DNA of 64,000 bases from Muraenolepis orangiensis (GCA_027704905.1 CM051022.1:16649801-16713800), one strand, 5' to 3'. Positions 1 through 22,560 are shown, numbered from the stretch's first letter. The notes: generated from the letters alone by a model not told the origin. Program-made: numbers and translations.

Positions 1-394
1 AGATGCCAACCATGTAGGCATTCAGTGAAGTGCACTTCAAATAACAATTCCAAGCCCTCAAGAGCATTTAAGATAAATTCATAGAAGTTTTCATTACATA
101 TTACTAAATGTTTTTTTAAGGCAGCCGGCTTCCTCATTTTTTAAAATGATATATAATATATAATATATATAACTTATCCAGGCTTAAGGTGCACTGAGGA
201 ACATGTGTGGTCTGCAGGGAGCTCTTTTCAAGTTGGAAACCAAGGCTGAGTTCCCCAGGTCCACTAAGGTATCGTGTGAAAGCTACCCTTGAGGTCTTTC
301 TTAAGTGGCGGAGCTATTTCCCAGTTCACTCTTAGCCTAAGGTATACCTTAACCTTGAACCCGGCCCTGCTGCCCACCGTACGAACTCTGAACT

Positions 395-1075
395 CTGCTC
401 AATATATCCTATAATACATAATAATAATAATAATAATAATAATAAACACATCACCATCCATGTCTTCAACTGCCTTGCACTGTAATCACAACTACCTACC
501 TCTAACCTCTAGTTTACATATTTATTGATAACATGTATGATAGTGTGTACATTTTAACATTTTTACTGTACCTGCCTACTGTAACTGTTTATAGAACTGC
601 ATATCCCTGCTCACTACCTGCTGTATATACATTTATATATATTTATCCTCCTATCCCCTGCTCACTACCTGCTGTATATACATTTATATATATTTATCCT
701 CCTATCCCCTGCTCACTACCTGCTGTATATACATTTATATATATTTATCCTCCTATCCCCTGATCACTACCTGCTGTATATACATTTATATATATTTATC
801 CTGTTTTTCTTAATTGCATACCCCTGATCACTACCTGTTGAATACTTATTATGCACATATCTCACACATACATACTCCACTACAAGTAATCTTATAATAA
901 TAGTTTTATACCTAGTAGACTGTCTTTTAGCAAATGTAACCTGTATATTACCTAACATGATATAAACGTGACATATTACCATGCAGTTTACTGCAACATT
1001 TGCACTTTTTTGTTTAACTTGTGCTGTGCAATGACAATAAATTAGAATCTAATGTAATGTAATCAAAGGGACGGT
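395..1075 (+). repeat. AT-rich dispersed repeat (copy 1) with internal 51-bp tandem array
   Basis: This stretch shares long segments with 1276-1585, 35340-35720 and 43070-43395: the CATACCCCTG / CACTACCTG motifs, 'acctagtagactgtctt', 'tttactgcaacatttgcac' and the 3' end 'gtgctgtgcaatgacaat', followed by an AATCTAAT-type tail. Positions of about 604-805 hold four near-identical 51-bp units (51 is divisible by 3, so they translate as a false 17-residue peptide repeat). The conserved 3' end and short tandem tail look like a retrotransposed non-LTR or SINE-like element. The family name is not known to me. Confidence 0.65.
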
Positions 1076-1275
1076 TTCGACACGTGTTCTGAAGTCAGGT
1101 CGTAATGTCCCCCTCAGTGATACGTTCCACTCATCATCATCGTCCGTTTTAGCCATATTAGGCCAACATGGCTTTGCTGGTAGCCGACATCTGCATGCAC
1201 ATATGACAGTTGACAGATGATAGTTTAATATTAAGAAAATTACATATCCAAAAACAAGGTTTCTGTGTATAGCAC

Positions 1276-1585
1276 AGATATAACTGCATACCCCTGCTCA
1301 CTTAACCTGTTGAATACTTGTATACTTACCTGTATATATATATATATATACCTATAATTCTGCACATATCTCATACATACATACATATAAGTTATTTTAT
1401 ACCTGTTTTTATACCTAGTAGCCTAGTAGTCTTTACATCGTATTTAACCACTGTACATTGTATATTACTATACACTAACATTTGCACTCTGGTTAGATGC
1501 CAAGTTATTTTCGCTGTACTGTACTGCTGCTATGCTGTGCAATGACAACACATTTCAATCTAATCTAATCTAATCTAATCATAAA
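1276..1585 (+). repeat. AT-rich dispersed repeat (copy 2), (TAATC)n tail
   Basis: Second copy of the family described at 395-1075. It has the same internal motifs and the same 3' end ('gtgcaatgacaacacatttcaat') and ends in a perfect short (TCTAA)n tail at about 1557-1580. The tail length variation between copies is typical of retrotransposed elements. The two copies lie in tandem about 200 bp apart. Confidence 0.65.
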
Positions 1586-1907
1586 TACGTTACTGCTTCA
1601 CCTCCCTTTAACCATCGTGAATAACAACATCTATTTAATGGAGTGGAGCTGAGGATATGGCTAGGAATGGCAGATTCTGTGGATAGGCTACAGTAGCCTT
1701 AACCCTGCTACTATAGGTCTGTATGTGACAGATATTGGCAGTTGACTGGATCTAATTAAGGCAGTTAAGTATTCCTAGGATACCTTCGTAGGACGATAAG
1801 GTACAATCAAAACTGGGAAACGCAACTTCAGCAGATAAGCAGATAAGCAACCAAGCAAGAAGAGCTTTTACATCTGTCCCCACTGTACTGTATCTCAGAT
1901 TGATACA

Positions 1908-1917
1908 CACACGCGCA

Positions 1918-1974
<57 letters not shown>

Positions 1975-1979
1975 TATCA

Positions 1980-2040
<61 letters not shown>
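1908..2040. repeat. (GCAC)n(AC)n followed by (TC)n microsatellites
   Basis: A (CGCA)n/(CA)n run ends at about 1972 and is followed, after a short spacer, by an uninterrupted (TC)n run from about 1983 to 2040. It is a compound simple repeat with no coding signal. Confidence 0.9.
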
Positions 2041-2044
<4 letters not shown>

Positions 2045-2384
2045 ACGACTGAAAAAATGTATACTTTTGGTTTAAATGTCGCGCAGGTGTGTGTTGCATC
2101 GAGCTGGACTAGCAGAAGGGTGATCACTTGGTTAAAAAACAACAACATTGTTGTAAGGTCTTAATAGTTAATAGGTCATAATTCCAAAAACAAAAACTAT
2201 TCCTCTACTTAATTCCTAATAATTCAAATGCCTTACCTTGTAGCTCACATGTGCAGTTCATAGTCCCCCTCATAGTCCTTGTCCAGACGTCTAAACACAC
2301 CAAGCCTGGTTAGAAAAGAAAATTGTATTTATTCAATTAACAACTGAGTCAATCACGTTAACTCAAATGTTATATTCGGCCGAA

Positions 2385-2470
2385 CTCTAAACCCCTAACT
2401 ATAACCCTTAACTATAACTATAACCCTTAACTATAACTATAACCCTTAACTATAATTATAACCCTTTATG
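2385..2470. repeat. Short tandem array of a CTATAACCCTTAA-type unit
   Basis: Repeats of 'actataaccctta' and 'actataactataaccc' occur about six times. The unit superficially resembles a telomeric CCCTAA motif but is interrupted and irregular, so I read it as an interstitial satellite rather than a telomere relic. Confidence 0.55.
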
Positions 2471-3239
2471 TGGCTGATCTCAAATTGCGGTCGAGTGTAG
2501 AAATTTGTTTTCTAACCTTTTCTACAATTTAATGAAGGTATTTTAAAACACCCAGATGACCTGGACGACAATTGTGATTTAATTAAATGCAGATTGCACT
2601 GGATTCTAAAAACATTATCACGTAAAAGCATTTATTTTTAAAGATGTAAAACCTATAGGAGATTAGGCCAGATGTCTCGACATCGATTTGATATATCGGT
2701 TTATATAGAACCGATTTTCACACACCAATCCACAACAAAAAAGGCCATTTAGAGACTATAATTTAGACAAAAAACGAACGATGCAAGGTATCACTTTAAG
2801 GTGTGTCACTTTAATCCTGGTGTTTTTCCCACATGAATGCGATGCGCTACACATGCAACACATTGCAAGAAACTTAACTAACCTAAACATATGCATGTCG
2901 AAATATCACATTTGCATTGAAATATTGCATTAAAGCATTAACAAAAATAATAATAACAGATCGGAATATGGGTGTTACATGTATGTATACACACCGACCA
3001 CCGCGTTGGAGTCAGTCAGTCCGAGCCCTGGAGTCCGAGCCGTCCAACCGCCGGCTCGCTGCGTCCCGCCGCACTGAACCGGTTCCTTACCGGAGGATTT
3101 CAACGGTTTCTAACGGCTTCTTCTTCTTCTTCTTTTGCCTCCAAATAATTGTACCAGTAAGCAAGACAATGTTGGCACACGTCGACCCGTACACACTTCA
3201 TCTATCAGATATGATCTGCTGCTCGGGGTGGACGCGCTC

Positions 3240-4060
<821 letters not shown>

Positions 4061-4994
4061 CGCCTCTCTCACTCTCCTCTCCTCCTCTCCTCCCCCCTCC
4101 CTCCCTCCCTCCCGGGCTAGGATCCGTCAAGTTCAGCTGAGGTGAGCCGTCCGCCCAAGCCGACTCCTTGTTGACAAATCTCACTTCCTGAGGCGAGAGG
4201 CGATATCCTGGTGCCAAACCACCACCACCCTACCCCCCCTTCCACCTCCATCCCACCTCCACCCCTGAGCCGAAACGCATGGGCCTACATGGGCCCTACA
4301 GAAACTAAACTTCGACGAGATCCACTGCTTCGATCGCCCCCCCTTAACTCGTGTGAAAGGTGCTATTATAGCATTGATAGCGTTGATACCATCCGGCCAC
4401 TAGAGGTCGCACTCCCCCCCACCCCACCCACCACCTAGCTTCCCCTATCCGTTCCATTCAAGTTGTTGTGACTCAAGACAGACTCATGACAGTCATGTCA
4501 AGTGAGGACTCTTTCGTTGGTTGAGCAAAGGCTGAACCAATAGTCACCTAGGCCTTAATTTCCCTTTCCTTAATTTCCCTCGGGATTAATAAAGTTTCTT
4601 GAATCTTGAATTCTTGATGTTGCTTTTGGTTGCTATTCTGATATATGTGCTTGTATCATTGTGTATGTGTGTTTGTGTGTCTTTGGTGTAAGAACTTTAG
4701 TAGGAAACGCATTTAACAGGAAAAATACAAAATGTGCTGTCATTGAATTATTCAAAGTTGTATTCTGAGTGCTCTTAATTGACTCAACAACTCGCTCGGT
4801 AATCATAATCACTTTAATAATCAATGTATGTTTCCAGAAATGTTATCATATTTTAATATGCACGTAAAAAACAACATCATGTAGAATAAAACATACCATC
4901 ATAATCAATATTCAGCCTTTGTCTGGTGAATAAATAATAAAATACGATACTGTCCTCTGTTAACTTGAGCTTAACAAAAAGTTAGATAGAGAGT

Positions 4995-5275
<281 letters not shown>

Positions 5276-5404
5276 TTGGTTCATTATGATGTTATGATGA
5301 ACCATAACAACATCATTATGGTTCATCATGAGGACAATTATACCTGACACCTGCAGAACTGGTGAATCAATTATTCAACTAATCAATGAAAACATTTCAG
5401 GGAA

Positions 5405-6130
5405 AAAACACTGCAGTGACCCCCCCCCCCCTCTCCACTCACCCTTTAAAGACACTGCAGTGACCCCCTCTCTCACGACTCACCCTTCATAAACACTGCA
5501 GTGACCCCCTCCCTCTCGACTAACCCCTCAAAGACACTGCAGTGGCCCCCTCCTTCTCGACTCACCCTTCGAAGACACTGCAGTGGCCCCTCCCTCTCCA
5601 CTCACCCTCAAAGATACTGCAGTGACCCCTCCCTCTCCACTCACCCTCAAAGACACTGCAGTGACCCCCTCCCTCTCGACTCACCCCTCAAAGACACTGC
5701 AGTGACCCCCTCCCTCTCCACTCACCCCTCAAAGACACTGCAGTGACCCCCTCCCTCTCCACTCACCCTTCAAAGACACTGCAGTGACCCCCTCCCTCTC
5801 CACTCACCCCTCAAAGACACTGCAGTGACCCCCTCCCTCTCGACTCACCCTTCAAAGACACTGCAGTGACCCCCTCCCTCTCCACTCACCCCTCAAAGAC
5901 ACTGCAGTGACCCCCTCCCTCTCCACTCACCCCTCAAAGACACTGCAGTGACCCCCTCCCTCTCGACTCACCCCTCAAAGACACTGCAGTGACCCCCTCC
6001 CTCTCCACTCACCCCTCAAAGACACTGCAGTGACCCCCTCCCTCTCCACTCACCCCTCAAAGACACTGCAGTGACCCCCTCCCTCTCCACTCACCCTTCA
6101 AAGACACTGCAGTGACCCCCTCCCTCTCCG
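5405..6130. repeat. 41-bp minisatellite, about 17 units
   Basis: The unit is roughly AAAGACACTGCAGTGACCCC followed by CTCCCTCTC(C/G)ACTCACCC(C/T)TC. Early units are shorter or variant and later ones nearly identical. Each unit contains the 10-bp palindrome CACTGCAGTG. It ends abruptly at about 6128 next to a short (GA)n. No coding signal. Confidence 0.95.
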
Positions 6131-6824
6131 CTTTGTGAATAGAGAGAGAGAATTAGGAAGACACTTTTAGCTACCTAACAAAGGACCTAAGGACCTAACA
6201 AACTACATGACTCAGTTTGCGATGAAGTACTATATTTAAGTATATATACATATAAGTATATATTTCTGACTGATGATTTGTGATTTGACATTCTCATGAC
6301 ATACCAGGTGGGAGAGATGAGCGAGAGATAACATTATTCTGTATTTAATATGTATGTACTTCAACTCACATCATTATCTTTTAAGAGTTGATCTGTAGAT
6401 TCCCCCAGGTTCCGACACCACATCAAACGCCCAAATGACAACATCTCTGGTCATGTTGATGCTCGGATAGCTTGGAGCCTGAAATTATAAAACAATAATA
6501 AGCATTATTCAAGTGTTGATGGTTATTCATGTGTATTTGCAAACACACTGACTAACTATGCCTCACCCTGGCAGCTCAGAGTCCATACTGTGCTCTAATT
6601 AACTGACCTTAAACTAAGGTTCATGAGTTACGCCTCTACTATACTTCTGAGGATCATAAAATATTAATACTAATAGGCTCCATAGTCTGAACCAAAACGG
6701 TAAAACGTTATATACTACTTCTTATATCAACAAAGTATGATCTGCTCTCAGATCCACAACTTCCGTTAGAACTCACCCTTCACAATTGAAGCCTCGGACA
6801 TGCGGCACTGTTTGCAAGAGGGAA

Positions 6825-6930
6825 CTCAAATGAGATTAGATTAGATTAGATTAAAATGTATTGTCATTGCACAGCAAAAGTACGGTACAGCGAAAATAAT
6901 TGGGCATCTAACCAAATTCCCTCAGAATAT
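6825..6930 (-). repeat. Reverse-oriented 3' end of the (TAATC)-tailed dispersed repeat
   Basis: It starts with (GATTA)n and continues 'tgtattgtcattgcacagcaaaagtacggtacagcgaaaataat', the reverse complement of the conserved 3' end seen at 1500-1580. Only the terminal roughly 100 bp is present, as expected for a 5'-truncated retroelement copy. Confidence 0.6.
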
Positions 6931-7437
6931 GTGTATCGAACGTAAAGGCAGCTTCCCGTAGCCTTGCTGTCTAGTGAGGCAGTATATTCTTTTGGAGGCA
7001 GTGTTGTTGTGTGGATTTACTGTACCTGCAAGGGAGTTTGAGGCAGACTTCCATGGCAGCAAGATGTCACAACATCGCCAAAATAGTGGCAACAGTTGGC
7101 GTCCGTCAGTTACCGCGCTTATACTGCCACCTGTCGGTCATTCAGACTAACTGCTTCTTCTTTTGGGGTTAAAGGCTATAACCAGAAAGTCCGAAAGTTG
7201 GCACTACTTAAATGTTTAGAGGCATATACACCTAAATATAATTGATGATATTCAGTGACTAAAGTGACTAGATTTCTTGGTAGAAAAAAAACCTGCTGCC
7301 ACATTACATGAACATGGCTGGTTGAAGACCGGGACACATGGTGAATGAGGAATTATGGTTTATTGCAGAGTTGATCTGGTAATGGTGAACCGAGCAGATA
7401 AATGCTGGACAAGAGCTCTCCCTCAAATGTGTGCCTC

Positions 7438-7691
<254 letters not shown>

Positions 7692-8885
7692 CACACCACA
7701 TCGACAAATTGACACATTTCGGTGTATGAAACTATAAGCTATTTTATCAAATATAACTACTTGTTTTTGTCATGTGTATTGGGGCTACTGGTAAATTATG
7801 TTAAAATTGAAATAGAAACATTTTCCCACAATATGGGACTGATGAAAAGCAATAAAGTTGCGTACCTGTAGTATTGTCATATTGTCATGTTGGCATATTG
7901 TGATATTGTCTCATTGGAATCAATCAAATGACAGGAAACAGGTTATTCACACATTCACTGGTCGTGGCTCTCTGTCAAACACAACTGTGAAATCAGCCAG
8001 TTTTAACGCCAATCATCTTGTTAAACATACCCTTACTGTTTTGCACACAAAACCAACACATCATGGAAAAAACACATTACTGATTGGATAAAACATTAGT
8101 AAAACATAACCTTCTCAAGCACAACAGTCGAATCCCTCTCAATATTAAAGAAATTAATCAATTAATGAATGAATAAGGTTTCACACATGTATTTCGGGAC
8201 ATATATAATATTGTATTTTTAAGGGTTTATGATCTAGGTATGTGGAGATATATATATTCAATTATTATATATCATCCGTCTATATATAGACAGATACTAT
8301 TGATTATATAATACATTATCTTTATATTGCTTTTTATCCTGCCAAAATCTCTCCCTTTACTTGTGTGCGTTCACAGGCCTTGGTCTTGAACTCTCCAAAA
8401 TGGCGGCAACTGTTGACGTTTGATCCAAAGGCCAGTGCGGTGTCCATGTATATTGATTATGTCTCAAGGCTTTTGGCCAACTGCCAGTAGTCAGTGTATT
8501 GATTGCCCAGCATCATGCCCAAATATAGGCGTTTCCTGGGTGGACACTGTCCAGGGTCCTGATCAGCACTGTGGAGAGTCTAGTGATGACACAGAGGTCC
8601 CACACACTGTGGGTTAATACACACTGTTTAATACAGTATGAAATGGTTCACCTTTTAATATGTTAACAATGTTAGCAATAAGAATCTAGGTTTTGATACG
8701 TTTAAAAAAAACGTTTTACATCCCAATCCATAAGTTCTGCTTTTGCTGTTGTTGTACTCAACCTTTTGTGGGAACAGGGCCCTATCTTGCCCAAGGCAAG
8801 ATAGATATTGATAGATCAAAAGGAAGCAAATATATTCAAATAATCAGCTGTCAATCAGGATCTAACTCATACACTGGTCAATTGA

Positions 8886-9020
<135 letters not shown>

Positions 9021-9521
9021 CTGAATGCATTTCAGGGAATCATGCAAATACAGAACTGTCCCCCGATTGTGTGATTAAAATCAATAAAATATTCCAAAAC
9101 AAGTCTTCATCAACAAAAATGAAGAACGTTTTTAGCTTAAAAAGTTATTACACACCTTGTCTTCAGTTGAACAGGTTTGAGAGGAACCAGAACCAAATCT
9201 GTGAACCAGAACCAAATCTTATCTGTGCTTTGGCACAGATAAGTTTGTGCTAAGTTGCACAGTGCTAAGTTGGCTTGGATCTCGCAGTCTCTAGCAGTTT
9301 TTTGGAGGGTGAAAGGGATAGAGAGAGATATGGAATCAGACATAATGTGAATGCAGGCGGGCGGGGGAAATATATTCTGATGATTTTCCATTGCTATTGT
9401 GAATTCAAAACGATCCAATATTGATTTCTTACATCCAGAGATTCGAAGATGTGTACCTCGTGAATCTAAAGCTAATTGGAAAAATTGGAGATCAGTGCAG
9501 ATACCCAGCCGTAGTGATCGC

Positions 9522-9523
9522 AT

Positions 9524-9568
<45 letters not shown>

Positions 9569-9602
9569 ACACACATACAAACACACACAAACACACACAC
9601 GC
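9522..9602. repeat. (CA)n microsatellite
   Basis: (CA)n with a few interruptions ('accacacacatacaaacac') over about 80 bp. Confidence 0.95.
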
Positions 9603-10524
9603 CTACACTGTAGCTTTCACTGTATACTAGCAATGTCATTGGGTTAGGTTAGGTCCTGGTTAGGTTTTTTGCCGTAGCTCTCACAGCTCTCCTACAGGTT
9701 AGAGATGAGACTGAGAGATGACACTGGACACAGCCAGACCTTGGGGCCCTCTCCCCAGAAACCAAAAACATTGAGTGACATCACAGCAGAGAGCCAATGG
9801 GTTTTAATGAATCAGTCTAACTTAAGACTTCTGTGAAAGAATACTTTAAGATGATGCTTTTATCCAAAGCAAATGACATGTGATGTGTTTTTAGATAGGC
9901 GTACATGTCATTAAGGGTTAAGGAATCTTGCCCAAGGATGCCTCCTGGACATTGGGATTCAAACCCATATACATTTTTGACTTGGGGTTACACACACCCC
10001 AACCTGCCCATAGACAAAACATACAACTGTCATACCATATCACTGACATGCTGTGGTAAGATCTAAATATTGGTCTTGATTTTACATCACAGAATAAAAA
10101 AGAATACACATGTTTGTTTGAAGTTGTAACAATGAATAGGGTGGTTTTATTACATGCATAACTTTATTGTATTATTGTAATGATTTGCTCATGATTTGCT
10201 CATTGCTTATCTCTGTTGTTCAAGTCAAGCTAAGACACTAAGGCACAAAACAGGCATTTAACACATAGAACATTATTTTTTTATTAATTTAGCACCACAT
10301 ATAACATTATTTCCTTATGGTTACAACAGGGATTGTCGAAGAATGAATACGTGATGGTGAATTGCGTTTTCCTACCACACGGGGGCGCCATATCAGACCA
10401 ACTTGGTGATAAACCCAAATGTCCATATCTTGACATCTTGAGCTGCCCTGACCCCAAGCGTCCGCTGAATGACGTCGTAACGGTAGGACAACAAAAACTT
10501 GCTCTTTGGACATCATGTTAACTG

Positions 10525-10552
10525 TGCGCGCACACACACACGCACACACACA

Positions 10553-10640
<88 letters not shown>

Positions 10641-10850
10641 ACACACCCATACACACACTACACACACACACACATACACTACACACGCCCCCCCCCCCCC
10701 CCCACACACACACACACACAGACACCACACACACCACACACACACACACTACACACAGGCACACCCACACACACGCACATACACACACACACACCCACAG
10801 GCACATACACACACACACATACACACCCACTACACTAGACACACACACGT
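10525..10850. repeat. Compound (CA)n array upstream of wnt7b
   Basis: About 320 bp of (CA)n with C-runs, CACACTA and CACAGG interruptions, including a poly-C stretch near 10688-10702. It ends about 280 bp before the Wnt7b start codon, so it lies in or close to the promoter/5' UTR region. Confidence 0.95.
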
Positions 10851-11129
10851 GGAGTCGGGCTCTCCTCTCAGACACAAAGTGACAGACCACAGGACACTGA
10901 GCCGTGGAGGGATGAAGCCGCGTGTCCCATAGCTCTCGATCCCTAACCCCGCACATGGAGCCACACCGCGGAGCCCAGAGCCGCCGCCACTGACTGCACT
11001 GACCAGACGTCCCGGGACAAGTAAACGGGATTAATTTAAACGAAGGAGGACCGAACACACGGTGGATTAAAACTTTACGATTATTTTCTAAAACTCCTCC
11101 AGATCCGGGCAGATCTTAAATGTGCCACC
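10851..11129 (+). promoter_or_regulatory. wnt7b: Probable 5' UTR / proximal promoter of wnt7b
   Basis: This is the first non-repetitive, CpG-containing DNA before the Wnt7b ATG. It includes 'ccgcggagcccagagccgcc' (about 10965-10985) and 'acgtcccggg' (about 11007). The start codon has a strong Kozak context (GCCACCATGC). I cannot place the transcription start site; the assignment is positional. Confidence 0.4.
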
Positions 11130-18306
<7,177 letters not shown>

Positions 18307-20187
18307 GGAGAACAGGTGGAACCCGAGAGGTAGACTGAAGGAGGGGTCCAGCAACTCTGGGAAACGGTGAGCAGGAACATAATGTGGATTTCTTTATCGG
18401 TTTGCACATTTTGCTATTTGGAGTTCTTCTTGGAAAGTAACATCCAACCCCCGTAGATATGATCTGGGGTTTAGACAGAACAACCAAGATGGTTCTGGTT
18501 TCAAGTCTGGTTCTGGTGAGGGGGGGGGGGGTTTGGACAGAAAGAGGTTTGAACTTTAATTTAAGGAGAACTTTTTGGGGGGTTTCCATTCCCGAGAAAT
18601 CCTGCGGGATGTAGACATCTTTCAGCGTACATTTCAGCCGTCGGTTGCTTCTCTCCAACGAACGGTCGGGAGAAAACAACTTTGTCCTTAGTAGAAGTCT
18701 TCTGAAGACTCTACTTGTCGAACAAAAGGTACTAATACACAGCCTTTGTGTTAGATATGGGTCAAAGGAAACCATCAATAATGGTGTCCCCAAAAAGGAA
18801 AGCGTCTGACCGCTAAGTGCATTTTTGACAGCGTTGTGGAAAGAGGTCAGTGTTGGAAGCCATGTCTCCATGGGTTGGCGGACCGCCTGCTCCGTCACAC
18901 ATCACACTGTAGTCAGTACCAACACTGTAAAACCTAAGGCCTTATTTATGTTACCATATTTTTGCTGGTGTCTTCCACCACAGAAAGCAAGTATACATTT
19001 TTTCCCCCTATTTCCCCTAAAAATCGTCTAATTTAAAAAACAATTTTTCAAGGTTTTTTCAAGGTTTTGTGTTCTTCATATTTCCAAAGCAGCCTTAAAT
19101 TCACCCGATAGATCTTCTAAGATAGATTTTGAAAGTTAATTCCCCTCATCGTCAGTAAATGGACCTTGTTAAATTCCTATATGCTTATTTTTAAGCAATA
19201 AGCTAAAATAAATAAACATATCACTATATTGTTTTGTTTGCACTTGCTATAACACCGCAAATACTCCCAGGCCGTGGGTTCGATGCCCCATGTAGGACAC
19301 ACATCACAGGTTCATGTCCATCGCTAAGAACCCAAAAGGGGGCACTAAAAAAGCACAAAGCTATTTCAGGCCCCAGACCGGCCGGTTCAAACGGATCACC
19401 ATTGCCGTTTTGTTTTCTTGGGGACTATATGTGTCAGCGCTGTCCAATGATGTGCAATCAGGTTGAGAAACCATCAACCATTCCCAGCAGAGGTGGAATT
19501 CCTCCTTCAGGGGCCGTGCTTACACAAGCCTTTTCAGGCGCTAGGTCAAAGGTTCCATGGCTATTTTCAGACAGCACCCTTTATAGATTCCACGTATGTT
19601 GATTTAGGCTTCTATAGAACTGAGACAAAGGATTCAAAGAGTATTTTTGTATCAGGAAGAGTATGGCACTTTACGTGATCTGGACAGTCTGAAAGTTGGT
19701 ATTGCTAAAATTGCTATTTTCTTTTAAATTGTATTTGGTGGTTTGACGGCCATGAAACTAAAAATAAAATAAAATAAATGTTAATGCACAAAGTGTTTTC
19801 TGTCCGAGGAGAGCAGAATCCATAAAAATCCCAAATGATCCTTTTAAGGCCAACACAAACGGCTCCTGCCGTTCTGTGCAGCAAGTGAGTCTTTGTGATA
19901 GCGATGTTGCATTGAATGTTTCAGTAAAGAACTAATGTGCTACTAATTAACTTTCAAGCCTTCATGGGAGTCTTAACTTAACCTGGTCAGTTGTTAGCAC
20001 AATGAGTAGATTCTCTGCAGAAGTACAATTTCCCCTGGGTTGGTTTCTACGATGATAACCTGAATAACCTGGACATGTAGTTGTCAAGCCTTTCAGGGTA
20101 TAGGACATGGATGCTGGCAAAATAATTCTGAGCGACTTAATTCTGCTCCTGCTCCTACTCCTATGTCCTAAAAGAGTTTTCAACATA

Positions 20188-20365
20188 TTAGATTAGATTA
20201 GATTAGATTCAAATGTATTGTCAATGCACAGCACAAATACAGTACAGCGAAAATAATTTGGCATCTAACCAGAGTGCAAATGTTGCAGTAAAGTGCATGG
20301 TAATATATAATTGACAGTGGTTACATAAGATGTAAAGACAGTCTACTAGGTTTAAATGATATACG
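20188..20365 (-). repeat. Reverse-oriented copy of the (TAATC)-tailed dispersed repeat
   Basis: It begins with (GATTA)n at 20190-20210, then 'tgtattgtcaatgcacagca', then sequence complementary to 'tttactgcaacatttgcactctggttagatgcc' and 'actagtagactgtctt'-like motifs. It matches copies at 1276-1585 and 43070-43395. Confidence 0.6.
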
Positions 20366-22089
20366 ATACATTAATAAATAGTCTGTTCTACTAAAGTCAC
20401 CGTAGAACAGTTTCCTTTTTGGATTGCATTGTTTTAAGCATTGGATGCATTGGTTTTTACTCACAAACTCAGTGCCACGCTCTCAGAAGAGATGTGTCCT
20501 TATCTCATTCCGCTGTAAAAAATAAATAAATAAACACTTACAATTGTGTTGAATTATGTTGTATTATATTACAATGTATGCTGGTGGTGGGATAAACGAC
20601 GTTAACTTAATTAAGTGGGTGAGGGGCGTGACTACCGAGTTATAAGTCCCTATATCTCACCACAGTACTATGGCGCACTGCTGTAAGAACCAACCAATCA
20701 CATGCTCAAAACGAGGCCATTCCCGAACTTTCTGCGTGGTATTTCTGTGTGAAACAAACAACAACCGAGACATCTTCGACCAAAACTATAAACGCAACTA
20801 TGGTGGTGTGTTTTGAACGAGTGAAACCATTGCTCTGGAGTACATGGATGTACATTTACTTCTACAAGTAAATGAGGATTTATTAAAGACAATACAGCTG
20901 TATGTGTCTTTAATTTAGAAGTCACTACTTCACCCTTTAATCACTTCTGTACTTTATAAGATGATATATTATTACTTCACATACAACACTGTAACAAACA
21001 AAAAAAAGATGCTCTCATTTTATGGATTATTATCTCGTGTCAAGTAAAGTCAATTGTATGTGTATAGCCCTTAATCACAGGCCACATGTTTACAACACCC
21101 CCTAAACCCTCAATTTTGTAAAAGAAAACCTCCCTTAATAATGGAGGAAGAAATCTTGAGAAGGAACGCAGAGTAGGGGGATCCCTCCTTCCAGGGACGG
21201 TTCAGGAGTGACATGGGTGCCATATAGTACTACTATATATTGATATTTAGTTGTATTGTTCTGCTGCTGTAACAACCAAATTACCCATCTGGTTGGAAGG
21301 GAGTACCCATCTATCTAGTATCTGTTTGTGTGTCAATGTTCTTGACCTAGACGTTTGGTTACCGTAGCAACAGATGGAAATGCGTACTGGGTTGTATTTT
21401 CATAAAACAATTTAAATAAAGTAGTTTCTCGAAGTTGAAGCACTTACGAAAAGTAACATAACATAACAATCTGACACCATCCTTACATAAAAGCAGGGAG
21501 CCTCTCGTGAGTTTATATGTCCTAAATTAGTTATCTTGAAACAATCAAAGAATTATACGAATAGGTTCATATTCTGACTTCTGTGAAATTCTGTGATTGC
21601 CTGCAAAGTAATTACGCTGAGGCAGCTCAGTGGTCCCCCTCCACGGTGGGGAAATTACGAATTATGAACATTTTACAAAAAAACTTTTGAAACCCAAGAA
21701 TACCCAAGTCACTCGCAGGTCCGACTCGGGAGCTGTGCGGATAGGCTTACTGTAGTCCTATGTACACTTTATATGCAATTCCTACAAGCAATTATGAGTG
21801 GCTTGATAACTACGTGCCCTACTTTGGGTTATTCTACTGGGCGATAAACTTGTCTTCTACAATAGCCTGAACTTGTACTTGACAATAAAGTGATCAGCCG
21901 GTGATCAGAGCATCTTGTGTTCAGTGTCTGATCTCGCACTCTTTCACACCAAAACAACAACACAACAAACCAATGAAAATATATGGCTGCCGTTTCCACT
22001 TCATTTTTATTTAACTTTACACTCAACACAGCAAGCAATGTTCTCATCAAACAGCATCGGACATTCATGATTGATCTCCGAAGGGGTTA

Positions 22090-22560
22090 AGGCACACGTA
22101 CACTGAAGTCGAGGCCCCCGCGATTAACTAACGCCAGCAAATTGCTGATGGGGAAGAATGCGGTGGGAAGGGAAGGTGAGGTGAGCGGTGGTGGATGGAT
22201 GGAGAGTCGGGTAGGTGGTGAACGGATGGGACGCGACCCATGTCCGTCCGTCCGTCCGTCTGTCTATCCACACCCCCCCCCCCGGTCTGAAAAGCATAGC
22301 GGGGGGTCAGCCGAGCGCACGTAAGCCGCTGTTTTGTTAGGTGTCTGCCACACTGGCACCGGATCACCGTAAGCTCCACCGAATCGGAGCCGTTCCGCCC
22401 CGGCCCATTGTTTCAACACACGTAGTGATTAACGACGGCATCCAGAGTACACAGCGGCGGTGGGAGGGAGGACCGACGCCGCCTCCCCGCTACCCATCCC
22501 CGAAACACAGCCGGCCGCCCGGGGAGGAGACGGGCGTAAGTAAGCAGAGCGGACCTTATC
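22090..22560. other. CpG-rich patch with a strong splice-donor-like site
   Basis: A GC- and CpG-rich island inside otherwise AT-rich spacer. It includes 'gtccgtccgtccgtc', 'ccgacgccgcctccccgcta' and 'cagccggccgcccggggagg', and ends with 'cgggc|gtaagtaag', a near-consensus donor with GT at 22536. No convincing open reading frame is present. It could be the promoter and first non-coding exon of an unannotated transcript; I cannot show this. Confidence 0.35.

Noticed and set aside
2385..2470. Interstitial telomeric repeat
   Set aside because: Units are ACTATAACCCTTA-type and irregular, not TTAGGG/CCCTAA arrays.
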